Source of the DNA: Alphaproteobacteria bacterium
Lineage (GTDB): Bacteria; Pseudomonadota; Alphaproteobacteria; Rs-D84; CACZYB01
Reading direction: 5' to 3'
DNA length: 64,000 nucleotides
Assembly: GCA_016297965.1 (NCBI GenBank)
Contig: JAEDDP010000002.1
Coordinates: 76,891 to 140,890, forward strand
The stretch's first letter is position 1; the number at the start of each line of letters is the position of its first letter. This document shows positions 8,861 through 16,740 of this stretch, piece after piece. The position numbers and the translations under genes are program-made. The notes under the pieces are model-generated. The model made no database searches. It was given only the letters and a program-made list of their open reading frames with translations, and was not told where the DNA came from.

Positions 8861-9361
8861 ATGCAATGGGATGAATACTTTTTAAATATAGCAGAGCAGG
8901 TTGCCCTTAAATCAAAGGATCCGTCCACAAAAACGGGGGCGGTGATTGTTGATGAACAATACAGACCTGTTTCGTTCGGGTATAATGGGTTTATAAGTGG
9001 TTGTGATGAAAGTAAAATGAGTAATGAACGCCCAATGAAATATCATCTTGTTTTGCATGGGGAAATGAATGCGATTTTATTTGCAAAGCGGGATTTAAGA
9101 AATTGTATATTGTATACCTTGTATGCACCGTGTGAAAATTGTTTGAAGTATGCTTTGCAAACCGGAATAAAACGAATCGTTTACAGACATTTTATGGTTA
9201 AAAGTAAGGCAAATGGAGATTGTAAAAGTATGACAACAGACGAATCAACCGAAGCAATTACAAGGTTGTTGCAATCCCTTCCGGATGTTGAATGTGTGAA
9301 TGTGAATGGAAAAACATATTTGGAGGAACTTTGGGGGGATTGTCCAATTCCAAAATATTAA
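8861..9361 (+). CDS. Deoxycytidylate (dCMP) deaminase
   Basis: 166 residues, usual length, with AGGAG before the ATG. Zinc-dependent cytidine-deaminase-fold enzyme that converts dCMP to dUMP. Motifs: SKDPSTKTGAVIVD, the zinc and catalytic motif HGEMNAILF (His and Glu), and APCENCLKYALQTGIKRIVY with the two Cys zinc ligands. With ThyX (55746-56384) this gives a dCMP to dUMP to dTMP route independent of ThyA. Riboflavin-type deaminases are unlikely given the motif spacing and length. Confidence 0.9.
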   Translation: MQWDEYFLNIAEQVALKSKDPSTKTGAVIVDEQYRPVSFGYNGFISGCDESKMSNERPMKYHLVLHGEMNAILFAKRDLRNCILYTLYAPCENCLKYALQTGIKRIVYRHFMVKSKANGDCKSMTTDESTEAITRLLQSLPDVECVNVNGKTYLEELWGDCPIPKY

Positions 9362-9377
9362 ACCAGAATCCAGATTT

Positions 9378-9412
9378 AAAAAATCCCCCAAGTTTTGTTT
9401 GAGGGATTTTTT
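9378..9412. terminator. Bidirectional terminator
   Basis: AAAATCCCCCAA and TTGAGGGATTTT form an almost perfect stem flanked by A and T runs, between the convergent dCMP deaminase and the Cys-rich membrane protein. Confidence 0.8.
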
Positions 9413-9425
9413 GTTCTTTATTTTA

Positions 9426-11129
9426 TTATTCCAACCTTTCTGCCGGTGGGCGAATACAATAAACACAAGTCAACTTTTCATTGTATACCATCCAGGTTGC
9501 CTGGGATGGACAGCAGGTATCCTTAGGCGAATTTATGTATGTATTTTCCGGTAGGTATGATGAGTTACACCATTTAGTATAACATTGTCCGTCAATCAAA
9601 ACCTGATATTCCGTAGAGCAAGTTTTTGGGAAACATTTACCCTGTACGTTCTGGCTACAACTTTTTACTGTGATTGTATCGTTATCAGTACTGCATTCGT
9701 GTGTTTTTGTTTTTTGCACATCGCATGCGTTGTTGTATGTGTTTTCACCACAATTAAAACAGTTCCACATTCTTGTTTTTGGATTGTATGAAACACCCCA
9801 TGTTGGTTCGTTGTATATACCAGTTTTCATTTTTTGGATTTGTTCGTCCGAACATCCGGAAAAACAACCCCTTATACCCTTTCGGTTGTATTTTGTATCA
9901 TCCATACCCCTTAATTCATCAATAATAGATGACTTTAAATTTGAAAGGTCAGGGTATGGTTTACAGGTCCATCTTGTTCCATCAAAATATGTTGTTTCAC
10001 AAGGAGTGCAATTTTCAACCGCATTTGAGTTTTGTTTGTATGCAAGGGTACAAGTTGGATGGGTGTATGAACCCGCATTTTCACTTTGTACCAAGTTTCC
10101 CTTTACCGAAGATGAAAGGTTTGTGATATTAAGGAAGGCATAATCCTTTTCACTGCTTGGGACAAGTGATTTACACGATTGCGTAAACAAGTTTGCCTTT
10201 GGATAACAAACGAATGACTTCGTTGCGTTATCGTATTTTGGAGTCCATGCGTCATCTATTGTTTGCATAGGTTTTGATGGAATTGAGTTTCCGCGGTCAT
10301 CGTGAACATCCATATATCCCTTTTTACCGGCACAATATTCGGTACCATCACTGCAAGTCCAAAAACGAAGTGATGTATTCCATACCGGTTTTTTATCAAC
10401 AGGGCAAGATACCTCGCTTGGGTCAATAGGACAGCAGAATTTTCCGGATGGAAGTTCAGTGCAGTTTCCATCGGTTTTTGATTCTTGTTCATTTTCGTGG
10501 GCGGTACATGGTGTGATTTCGGATGCCTTTTTACATACGATTGTACCGTCTTCTTTGTATGTTGCATAAAGACCTTCTTCACATTGACCGTTGAAACGGT
10601 TTTGAAGATTTATTTTTTCGGCACTTACACAAGTAATAAGTCCAATAGGTGTGTTTGTTGAATTTTGTTTTTCGGCCGGAGCATTGCCAAGCATAACATA
10701 TTTACCCTTTATCATATTATTATTTATGATTGAAACACCCGCCTTTAAAATTTGGGTGGTAAGGTATTGGTCCTGTTTTGAAAAAGTTTTCCATTTTGTT
10801 GTTGATACACAATGCATTGAAACATTTGTTGTGTCGGAACATGGAATTTTTGCTCCGGCGGCATTTATGCAATATTTTTGTACGTTTAGTTCATCAGAGC
10901 CGGTACATGTGTATGATGCCTGATTTGTGCTGGTCCCCTTTAAACTTTGTTCGGTTCCGATTGATTCGTTTACCGATGATGCGAAATCATGATATTGTTT
11001 CATACAGCTTAATTCCGCTTGGAGTTTCAATTCATCTTTATTAAGGACAACATCAGATGAACGTTTTGATGTGAAATATTGGTATGTTGCAAGCATAATA
11101 CCCATTATAAGAATAACAAATATATTCAT
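9426..11129 (-). CDS. Membrane-anchored Cys-rich protein with repeated W..YN..W.C motif
   Basis: 567 residues. GGGAGA lies before the ATG. A single hydrophobic segment at residues 2-19 (IFVILIMGIMLATYQYF) without a clear cleavage site suggests an N-terminal anchor with the body outside the cytoplasm. The body holds roughly 40 Cys. A motif recurs about five times: KPVWNTSLRFWTC, AWTPKYDNATKSFVC, YFDGTRWTC, WGVSYNPKTRMWNCFNC and ATWMVYNEKLTCVYC. The anchor followed by a helix is faintly pilin-like, but no pre-pilin peptidase site is seen. Family not recognised; surface structural role inferred. It stands alone between a bidirectional terminator and rlmE. Confidence 0.7.
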   Translation of the reverse strand: MNIFVILIMGIMLATYQYFTSKRSSDVVLNKDELKLQAELSCMKQYHDFASSVNESIGTEQSLKGTSTNQASYTCTGSDELNVQKYCINAAGAKIPCSDTTNVSMHCVSTTKWKTFSKQDQYLTTQILKAGVSIINNNMIKGKYVMLGNAPAEKQNSTNTPIGLITCVSAEKINLQNRFNGQCEEGLYATYKEDGTIVCKKASEITPCTAHENEQESKTDGNCTELPSGKFCCPIDPSEVSCPVDKKPVWNTSLRFWTCSDGTEYCAGKKGYMDVHDDRGNSIPSKPMQTIDDAWTPKYDNATKSFVCYPKANLFTQSCKSLVPSSEKDYAFLNITNLSSSVKGNLVQSENAGSYTHPTCTLAYKQNSNAVENCTPCETTYFDGTRWTCKPYPDLSNLKSSIIDELRGMDDTKYNRKGIRGCFSGCSDEQIQKMKTGIYNEPTWGVSYNPKTRMWNCFNCGENTYNNACDVQKTKTHECSTDNDTITVKSCSQNVQGKCFPKTCSTEYQVLIDGQCYTKWCNSSYLPENTYINSPKDTCCPSQATWMVYNEKLTCVYCIRPPAERLE

Positions 11130-11245
11130 TTTAAATCTCCCTGTTCCCTTGATTGAATTTCTAGCTTATAATATTACAAAAATCAACAATAAAATTTGTT
11201 GCGACCTTTATATTTGTGGAAAAAGTTTTGAGATTGGGAATGTGA

Positions 11246-11281
11246 TGAAAATAAAAGGGAGAATCTTTTTTATTCTCCCTT
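11246..11281 (-). terminator. Terminator overlapping the end of rlmE
   Basis: On the minus strand AAGGGAGAAT and ATTCTCCCTT form a 10-bp stem with a 7-nt loop, followed by T-rich sequence. The stem's 5' arm encodes the last residues of RlmE. Confidence 0.8.
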
Positions 11282-11932
11282 AAATCCCTGTGCCACGACA
11301 TAAGTTTCGGCGCTTTCCTTTCGTGAAGATTCCGGTTTGAAATGTTTTACGGTTGAAAATCTTTTTTTCATTTCGGAAAGAAGTGTTGCTTCGGTTCCAC
11401 CCTGACGTACCTTTGCCACAAAGGCACCTCCGGTTCGTAAAACTTCAACGGCAAAATAAAATGCCTGTTCTACCAATGCCATAATTTGAAGATGGTCAAG
11501 CGATTGATTGCCGGTTGTGTTTGGGGCAATGTCGGAAATTACAACATCAGCTTTTCCGTTAAGGGAATCGTACAAAAATTGTTTTGCCTCATCCAAATTA
11601 AAGTCCACCTGTTTGAAATGTACGCCGTCAATTGGTTTCATATCCAATATATCAATGGCGGCAACGTTTCCCTTTCCAACTCGTTTTACTGCAACATCAC
11701 TCCATCCACCAGGAGCAGCGCCAATATCGGCAACCTTTTTACCCATTTTAAATAAGTGGAATTTATCATCAATTTCCATAATCTTGAATGTTGCACGTGA
11801 ACGATAGCCATTTTCGTGTGCCATTTTTACAAATGGATCGTTAAGTTGTCGTGAAAGCCATCGTGTAGATGATTTTTTCCTGTATTTTGCAGTTTTTACT
11901 TTTACCTTTAACCTATTTGACACTGCGACCAT
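11270..11932 (-). CDS. rlmE: 23S rRNA (uridine-2'-O-)methyltransferase RlmE (FtsJ/RrmJ)
   Basis: 220 residues from the ATG at 11932, with AAGGA upstream. SAM-dependent enzyme that methylates a uridine of the 23S A-loop late in 50S assembly. Visible: basic N-terminus, RSRATFKIMEID, the SAM motif VADIGAAPGGWSDVA, SDIAPNTTGNQSLDH with catalytic Asp, AKVRQGG with Lys, and SAETYVVAQGF with Glu, matching the K-D-K-E family tetrad. Its start overlaps the end of the DMT transporter gene by 20 nt, implying translational coupling. Confidence 0.93.
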   Translation of the reverse strand: MVAVSNRLKVKVKTAKYRKKSSTRWLSRQLNDPFVKMAHENGYRSRATFKIMEIDDKFHLFKMGKKVADIGAAPGGWSDVAVKRVGKGNVAAIDILDMKPIDGVHFKQVDFNLDEAKQFLYDSLNGKADVVISDIAPNTTGNQSLDHLQIMALVEQAFYFAVEVLRTGGAFVAKVRQGGTEATLLSEMKKRFSTVKHFKPESSRKESAETYVVAQGFKGE

Positions 11933-12872
11933 AATAATTATCCTTTTTATATAATCTTTCTTTTTTCTTTGCCATACTTTCACTTATTATAAGGTAAATG
12001 TTGGCGGTAATTATTAACATTCCGCCGATTATTATATTCCAAGTAATATTAAAATGCAAAAAGATTATATCCAAACATATTGCAACTACTGGTTCAAGTA
12101 ATAAAAGAAGTCCAGAATGTATTGGCGGGATGGTTCGGCTTCCGTAAAATAAAAGTGTCGGTGCGATTATATAACAACCGATTGAATAAATGAGTAGGGC
12201 GGTCCACGTTTGCCATCCAAGGTCCAAACTGAACCTCATAAATTCGGAATGTGGAAATACGTTATATATGAAGGGATATATTATTATAAAAGGAACGGAC
12301 AAGAATATATTTGAAAAAAATACAAATACCTTTGATGACATTTTTTTATTTGAAGCGTAGGTGTTGACAAGGACGAATGCCGAAAGCCCCACACCCGCGA
12401 GTAAGGCGAGTATGGAACCGGTAATTGAAAAATGAAAACCGTTAAATGGATTTATAAGTGTTATAAGTCCAAGAAGAACAAAAGTGCAAACTATGGCATC
12501 CCTTATTTTAAAGGCGTGATGTAAAAAGAAAACGGAAAACAGTATGGTCCACAGTGGCTGGGTATAAATAAAAAGTTCAACCAATGATACCGACAATCCC
12601 ATAAAAAGGGGAAGGTATTCGCCGACCTGTGTCATAAACAGTGTGGTTGCAAAAATTAAAATCAATATTGGGGAAAGTATGAAAAAGTTGTTTATCTTTT
12701 TATAAATGAATGGTGCAAGCAATATTACAATTATCACATTTGGAAGGATTAACAGTTCCGATATTGACATTCCCATATTGGCAAGAACCTTTACACCGAA
12801 AACAACACCGCCATATAAAATTCCCGCCATTGCCACAGCCATATAAGATAAGAATAAAGTCTTATTTATCAT
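11913..12872 (-). CDS. DMT-superfamily (EamA) transporter
   Basis: 319 residues with about ten hydrophobic segments in two five-helix halves (first half from FLSYMAVAMAGILYGGVVFG; second from ALLAGVGLSAFVLVNTY), the EamA layout. GGSR/SIG-type loops (YGSRTIPPIHSGLLLLLEPVVA) match the conserved late EamA region. Exports or imports small metabolites in the family; the substrate is not predictable. ATG at 12872 with AGGAG 7 nt upstream is chosen over an adjacent TTG. Sits between rnpB and rlmE. Confidence 0.88.
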   Translation of the reverse strand: MINKTLFLSYMAVAMAGILYGGVVFGVKVLANMGMSISELLILPNVIIVILLAPFIYKKINNFFILSPILILIFATTLFMTQVGEYLPLFMGLSVSLVELFIYTQPLWTILFSVFFLHHAFKIRDAIVCTFVLLGLITLINPFNGFHFSITGSILALLAGVGLSAFVLVNTYASNKKMSSKVFVFFSNIFLSVPFIIIYPFIYNVFPHSEFMRFSLDLGWQTWTALLIYSIGCYIIAPTLLFYGSRTIPPIHSGLLLLLEPVVAICLDIIFLHFNITWNIIIGGMLIITANIYLIISESMAKKKERLYKKDNYYGRSVK

Positions 12873-12904
12873 CAAATCTCTCCTGCGGTGAATGAAAAAG
12901 AAGT

Positions 12905-13189
12905 AGGACAGTCTATAAGCCGGATTCTGTTTAAAGAACTATTCATCTTGAATGTACATTACTGCACATTTCTTTGCAACTTACCCAAGGGCTCCCAAGA
13001 GTACTCAACACCCTTCTATTTAGTCTTGCACCAGATAGAGATTGCCGCGTTTCACTCCTGACTAAACAGGCTCGTCTCTGTGGCTCTTATCCTCGGATTA
13101 CTCCGGACGGACGTTATCCGTTATCTTCTCTTGAGGTGTCCGGACTTTCCTCTATACAATAAATTGTACAGCAGTTCTCTGACTGTCCA
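12905..13189 (-). ncRNA. rnpB: RNase P RNA (type A)
   Basis: Read on the minus strand, about 285 nt. It carries the universal elements in order: GAGGAAAGTCCGGAC near the 5' end, AGAGACGAGCC, GTGAAACGCGGCAA in the middle, and ACAGAATCCGGCTTATAG at the 3' end. The P1 helix is visible as GGACAGTC (5', 13188-13181) pairing with GACTGTCC (3', 12913-12906). It is the catalytic RNA that removes tRNA 5' leaders. Ends are estimated from P1 pairing. A promoter lies at the correct distance upstream. Confidence 0.96.
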
Positions 13190-13196
13190 TAGGCTA

Positions 13197-13225
13197 ATAA
13201 TATATTTTTTAAGTTTAAAAATCAA
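13197..13225 (-). promoter_or_regulatory. Promoter of rnpB
   Basis: Minus strand: TTGATT (13225-13220), 17 bp, TATTAT (13202-13197). This predicts a start about 13190, just where the RNase P RNA P1 helix begins. Confidence 0.7.
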
Positions 13226-13242
13226 TAAGAATGTGGTATTAT
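13214..13242 (+). promoter_or_regulatory. Possible extended -10 promoter, divergent from rnpB
   Basis: TTTAAA (13214-13219), 17 bp, TATTAT (13237-13242) preceded by TGG. The predicted start falls at about the ATG at 13249. It overlaps the rnpB promoter on the other strand. Confidence 0.45.
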
Positions 13243-13248
13243 GTTTTT

Positions 13249-13668
13249 ATGAGGAAAATTTTATTCATTACTGTTTTGTCTTTTGTGTCGCAGGCGGTAT
13301 TTGCATCGCCGGCGCGATTTGGTGGTTTTTCATACAGCCGTGATGAAACTGGACGGGTAAAGTTAAGCGATGAAACACTTGAATTTAACCAAACATACCC
13401 ACCTGCCGGTCAGGAGGACCCGCCACCAACTCCATTTTATTTGGATGAGGAGTCCTTGCCATCGGGGGCGACCGACAAGTATACTTTTATCTACTCCTTG
13501 GATGATGTGTATACCGAAATGGAAAAGGACAGTCCAAAGTATGGAAGTGCGTCATCATCCGGAAAATACAACCTTATTCCGACCTATTCGGTGAAGGAAC
13601 TTTACGAAAATAAAAATCATACGGTGCAGGGGCAAATGGTGGATGATGCCGATGAGTATGAAGAATAG
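13249..13668 (+). CDS. Small secreted protein of unknown function
   Basis: 139 residues from the ATG at 13249. This start gives a clean signal peptide (MRKILFITVLSFVSQAVFA). No Shine-Dalgarno is visible, and an ATG at 13231 would put extra residues ahead of the signal. The mature part is acidic and Pro/Ser/Tyr-rich with no Cys (TYPPAGQEDPPPTPFYLDE and KYTFIYSLDDVYTEMEKD), ending VDDADEYEE. No family recognised. The predicted transcription start coincides with the ATG, so the mRNA may be leaderless. Confidence 0.6.
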   Translation: MRKILFITVLSFVSQAVFASPARFGGFSYSRDETGRVKLSDETLEFNQTYPPAGQEDPPPTPFYLDEESLPSGATDKYTFIYSLDDVYTEMEKDSPKYGSASSSGKYNLIPTYSVKELYENKNHTVQGQMVDDADEYEE

Positions 13669-13763
13669 CTCATTTTTTTTAATTAGTATTATGAATTAGG
13701 ATAATTTTTAAATAAATCACAATTACATTTGTGATTTTTCTGTTCTTGATTATCAAAAAACGC

Positions 13764-13792
13764 TTGAATATTGTGATGGTTAGTGGTAAAAT
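13764..13792 (+). promoter_or_regulatory. Promoter for the second secreted protein
   Basis: TTGAAT (13764-13769), 17 bp, TAAAAT (13787-13792) with an extended TGG, about 30 nt before the ATG at 13823. Confidence 0.6.
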
Positions 13793-13822
13793 ACCTTTCA
13801 GGTATTGTTGAAGGAGTTCATT

Positions 13823-15934
13823 ATGAAAAGAATTTTTGTTGGTGTTTTGAAAAAGTTTTTCAGCTTTTTATTGGTGTTTGCCCTTGTTTTTGAGGCTTGG
13901 GTACCCGCATTTTCTGCAACCCAAAAAAGGAAATTGAATAAATCAAAAACATCAAGTTCAAAGAAAACTGCAAACAAACGTGCTTCCCGTACAAGTTCAA
14001 GAACTTCGTCAAAATCAACAAGGCGCGCTGCGAGTTCGACAAGACGTGCCGCAAGTACCAGTGTACGCCGTTCTGCCTTATCGGCAAGGGCTTCTGCAAC
14101 ATCGGTTGCGGGAAGTACTTCTTCGTCAAGCACTTCAAGCACTTCAAGCTCCTCCGGTGATACATGTCGTGCGGCATATACCGATTGTATGGATTTACAA
14201 ATCAGTGGATTTTTATCAAAGTACTCCTATCTTGGTGAGGATGCCTCAGTTGAGGCAGTTCAGGAAACTGGTGAACCACTTCGTTGTATCTATTATCACG
14301 ACCTTGACAATAATTCAACCGCAGAAAATGATGTGAACGCACTTTATTTTGCGTATAATTACTATTGTACCGCGGTTCCAACAACATTAAATGGTCGTCC
14401 AATAAATAAGTGTCAGTACAAGGCGGATAATGCTGGTACCGCAAAGGCTGTTTATGCAACCAGAAACTCCTATGCTTATTATAAGGAAGCATACGATAGG
14501 TTAGAGGCAGACGAATTAAAGATTATAAACTTTGAACAAACGAATCTTTATAAAAACAAGATAAGTAAGTTGGGCTTGTCCGAGAGTTACACGATATCGG
14601 CGGATGATGTGTCGGACTTGATGAGTAGTTTGGGTATATCGCCAACGGTAAGTACGGACAGCAACGGTGGTACCACCTATGACCTATTTAGTATCAATGT
14701 AGCCCCACCGATGGGCAGTGGTAGCTTGACGCCAAGTGGATTGTTTGAGAAGGCCCATAGTATCTGTATGGGAGAGATGAGCTTACCCAAACCTGCAACA
14801 AGTGGACTAACAGCGACGCAAATAAACAATACTTTAAGAGGATATGTAAGTAAATTAAAGAGTAGTAGTTGCCAGGCGTCCGAAGATAGTTTGAAGAGCT
14901 ATTATGTAAAGGGAGAGGTAAACGAGTGTGAAAGTGGATACAGCTACGATAGTGATAAGGGAACGTGTGTAGACAGCAGTGACAATGAGATAGAGGTAAG
15001 TGAGAGCAAGGAAAGTAGTTTTATGTCAGCGAAGAAGAGCTGTGAAGCGTTTGAGAATGCATTGATATCCTCAAGGGATAATATGTATGCAAAATTCCAG
15101 GACAATATGACAAACTACTTGGATGAGCATTTAGCGAAATTGATGAAGAAACAGGCGAAGAGCAATACGACAATAGCTCAGGCGTTCCAGACGTTGAAGA
15201 AAACGGATGCGGAGAACCAGAAAGCCGATATTGAAAATGAAACGGAAATGTTGGAACTTCGTGCGGAACAGGCAAAAACAACCGCAAAGGTTGCAGACAC
15301 AGTTAAAAGTGCATATTCTGAGTTAGTTAAGACTTATGAAACAACATTAAAAAAGAAATGTAATGCGTTGGTAAGTGATTTGCAACTTACATCCGACATT
15401 GTGACAAAGGTTGATAATTTATCTGTTTGTTTAAGTGCGATGGGTGAAACAACTGTACCTGATGAACAGGGAAGATGTTTAAGTGCGACAAAGTTAAAAT
15501 GTATCAGTGATGTTGGTTTAGATTCATCAAAGGTATATGAAGCCGTTGCCGCAACTGCACCTGGCAAATCAGAAATTTCCGTTGGTGCATCCGGTACACT
15601 TCAAAAGGGTGTGTATGAAGTTACCGTTGCTGGAGGTATAGGTGCTGGAGGTTCAAGTAAAAAATGCGTTTTTAGAAGCCGTCATAGTGGAGGTAATGGA
15701 GGAATGGGTGAAGTTATAACTAAGATATTCAGCCTTGAAACCGGTGTAAAATATACGTCAAGTATACTGAACCCATTATCAAAGTTTGATATTCCCGAAA
15801 AGGTTAGCGTTTTGGCACGATTTGGTGGTCCAGGAGGTAATGCTAGTTGTAATAGTAGTGGTTCAAGTGGAATCTCTTATGGAACGAATATATTTCCATA
15901 CATCAAGCTTTACAAGTTCCAAACCGTTGATTAA
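13823..15934 (+). CDS. Large secreted protein with Arg/Ser-rich tract, coiled coil and Gly-rich C-terminus
   Basis: 703 residues; AAGGAG lies 6 nt before the ATG. The basic N-terminus and signal peptide (VFALVFEAWVPAFSA) are followed by about 70 residues dominated by Arg, Ser, Lys, Thr and Ala (SRTSSRTSSKSTRRAA), then a poly-Ser stretch. The body has paired Cys (DTCRAAYTDCMD, CESGYSYDSDKGTC), a long Lys/Glu/Ala helix suited to coiled coil at about residues 420-510, and a Gly-rich end with beta-like repeats. Its middle, about 14560-15215, favours AGC, ACG, GAG and CTA codons, unlike the flanks. Of this, 14672-14922 is nearly duplicated inverted at 16483-16733. Function unknown; architectural relative of 5610, 28133 and 58306. 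Confidence 0.8.
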   Translation: MKRIFVGVLKKFFSFLLVFALVFEAWVPAFSATQKRKLNKSKTSSSKKTANKRASRTSSRTSSKSTRRAASSTRRAASTSVRRSALSARASATSVAGSTSSSSTSSTSSSSGDTCRAAYTDCMDLQISGFLSKYSYLGEDASVEAVQETGEPLRCIYYHDLDNNSTAENDVNALYFAYNYYCTAVPTTLNGRPINKCQYKADNAGTAKAVYATRNSYAYYKEAYDRLEADELKIINFEQTNLYKNKISKLGLSESYTISADDVSDLMSSLGISPTVSTDSNGGTTYDLFSINVAPPMGSGSLTPSGLFEKAHSICMGEMSLPKPATSGLTATQINNTLRGYVSKLKSSSCQASEDSLKSYYVKGEVNECESGYSYDSDKGTCVDSSDNEIEVSESKESSFMSAKKSCEAFENALISSRDNMYAKFQDNMTNYLDEHLAKLMKKQAKSNTTIAQAFQTLKKTDAENQKADIENETEMLELRAEQAKTTAKVADTVKSAYSELVKTYETTLKKKCNALVSDLQLTSDIVTKVDNLSVCLSAMGETTVPDEQGRCLSATKLKCISDVGLDSSKVYEAVAATAPGKSEISVGASGTLQKGVYEVTVAGGIGAGGSSKKCVFRSRHSGGNGGMGEVITKIFSLETGVKYTSSILNPLSKFDIPEKVSVLARFGGPGGNASCNSSGSSGISYGTNIFPYIKLYKFQTVD

Positions 15935-15946
15935 AAATAATGTGTT

Positions 15947-15978
15947 AAAAAAAAAGCTTCCGGAAGGGAGCTTTTTTT
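15947..15978 (+). terminator. Rho-independent terminator
   Basis: An AAAAAGCTTCC arm pairs with GGGAGCTTTTT around a GGAA-type loop, followed by T residues, directly after the second secreted protein. Confidence 0.8.
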
Positions 15979-16371
15979 GTTTGTCGCTTGTGTATTGGTT
16001 TAAAGGGTGTGGGCTGTGGTCTTCTTTGGTTTGTTTATTGTGTCATTCCGCCCTCCTGCTAGTGTCATTCCGAACTTGTTTTGGAATCTTTTACTTGTCC
16101 TCTCGTCCTTTCCAAAGATCCTGAAATGAATTTAGGATTACAGACTGGGGGGAGGGATGGCGGATCGTGGGGTAGGATGACTGATTTTTTCATTTATAAA
16201 CAGGTCTGAGGTGGGCTGTTGAATTTTTTATAAAAGTTGAACCATCCTAACCTCTAAGACTGCATTATTTCCACCACAAACTTTTTTCGTAAAATTTGTT
16301 CTTATATTGTCCTTTATATAAAAAATAATGCTTACAAGCGCGCACTATTTCCCTGATTTTCAAACAAAAAT
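15979..16371. other. Non-coding stretch, no gene recognised
   Basis: About 390 bp between the terminator and the broken inverted copy. The first half is unusually G/T-rich on the plus strand and contains the palindromic repeat at 16041-16145. No coding, tRNA or known RNA signature was found in the remainder. Confidence 0.6.
16041..16145. repeat. Interspersed palindromic element (TGTCATTCC type)
   Basis: TGTCATTCCG occurs at 16041 and again at 16063. The second copy starts two imperfect hairpins: ATTCC...GGAAT (16067-16087) and ATCCTGAA...TTAGGAT (16118-16138), ending GATTACAG. Repeats of this shape, TCATTCCGAACTTG...GGAATCT...AGATCCTGAA, are scattered in the intergenic DNA of several alphaproteobacterial and Bacteroidota genomes. 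Only one copy is present in this window. Confidence 0.55.
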
Positions 16372-16733
16372 TTACTTATATCTTTCTGTTGTAATATAAA
16401 GTTCACCGGTGCTTTCATTACATTTTACAACCATATATCCATTATGTTGTTCCAAATACATTTTACCGTTATAAAAACAACCTTTACCTCTCCCTTTACA
16501 TAATAGTTCTTCAAACTATCTTCGGACGCCTGGCAACTACTACTCTTTAATTTACTTACATACCATCTTAAAGTATTGTTTATTTGCGTCGCAGTTAATC
16601 CACTTGTGGCAGGTTTGGGTAAACTTATCTCTCCCATACAGATACTATGCGCCTTCTCAAACAATTCACTCGGTGTCAAGCTGCCACTGCCCATCGGTGG
16701 GGCTACGTTGATACTAAATAGGTCATAGGTGGT
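16372..16733 (-). pseudogene. Inverted, truncated copy of the secreted-protein middle segment
   Basis: The minus-strand segment 16733-16483 aligns without gaps to 14672-14922 of the secreted protein: 251 bp with about 14 mismatches by my count, nine of them silent. It lacks the start, signal peptide and basic tract. Just after the match the frame changes: the old frame stops at 16425, whereas the next frame continues as GCFYNGKMYLEQHNGYMVVK and ends with TAA at 16372, looking like an authentic paralogue C-terminus. Most likely a deleted, frameshifted paralogue. No promoter or ribosome-binding site seen. Confidence 0.75.
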
Positions 16734-16740
16734 TATGAAT

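Noticed and set aside
12160..12872. DMT transporter as part of a multidrug cassette with the RND pump
   Set aside because: The two lie 7 kb apart, on opposite strands, with unrelated neighbours and no shared regulator.
13800..14160. Minus-strand Leu/Ala-rich frame opposite the Arg/Ser tract
   Set aside because: It is an antisense shadow of a low-complexity coding region with no start signals.
15979..16371. Riboswitch or known small RNA in the long non-coding stretch
   Set aside because: No conserved core of a known riboswitch, tmRNA, SRP RNA or 6S RNA was recognised, only the palindromic repeat.
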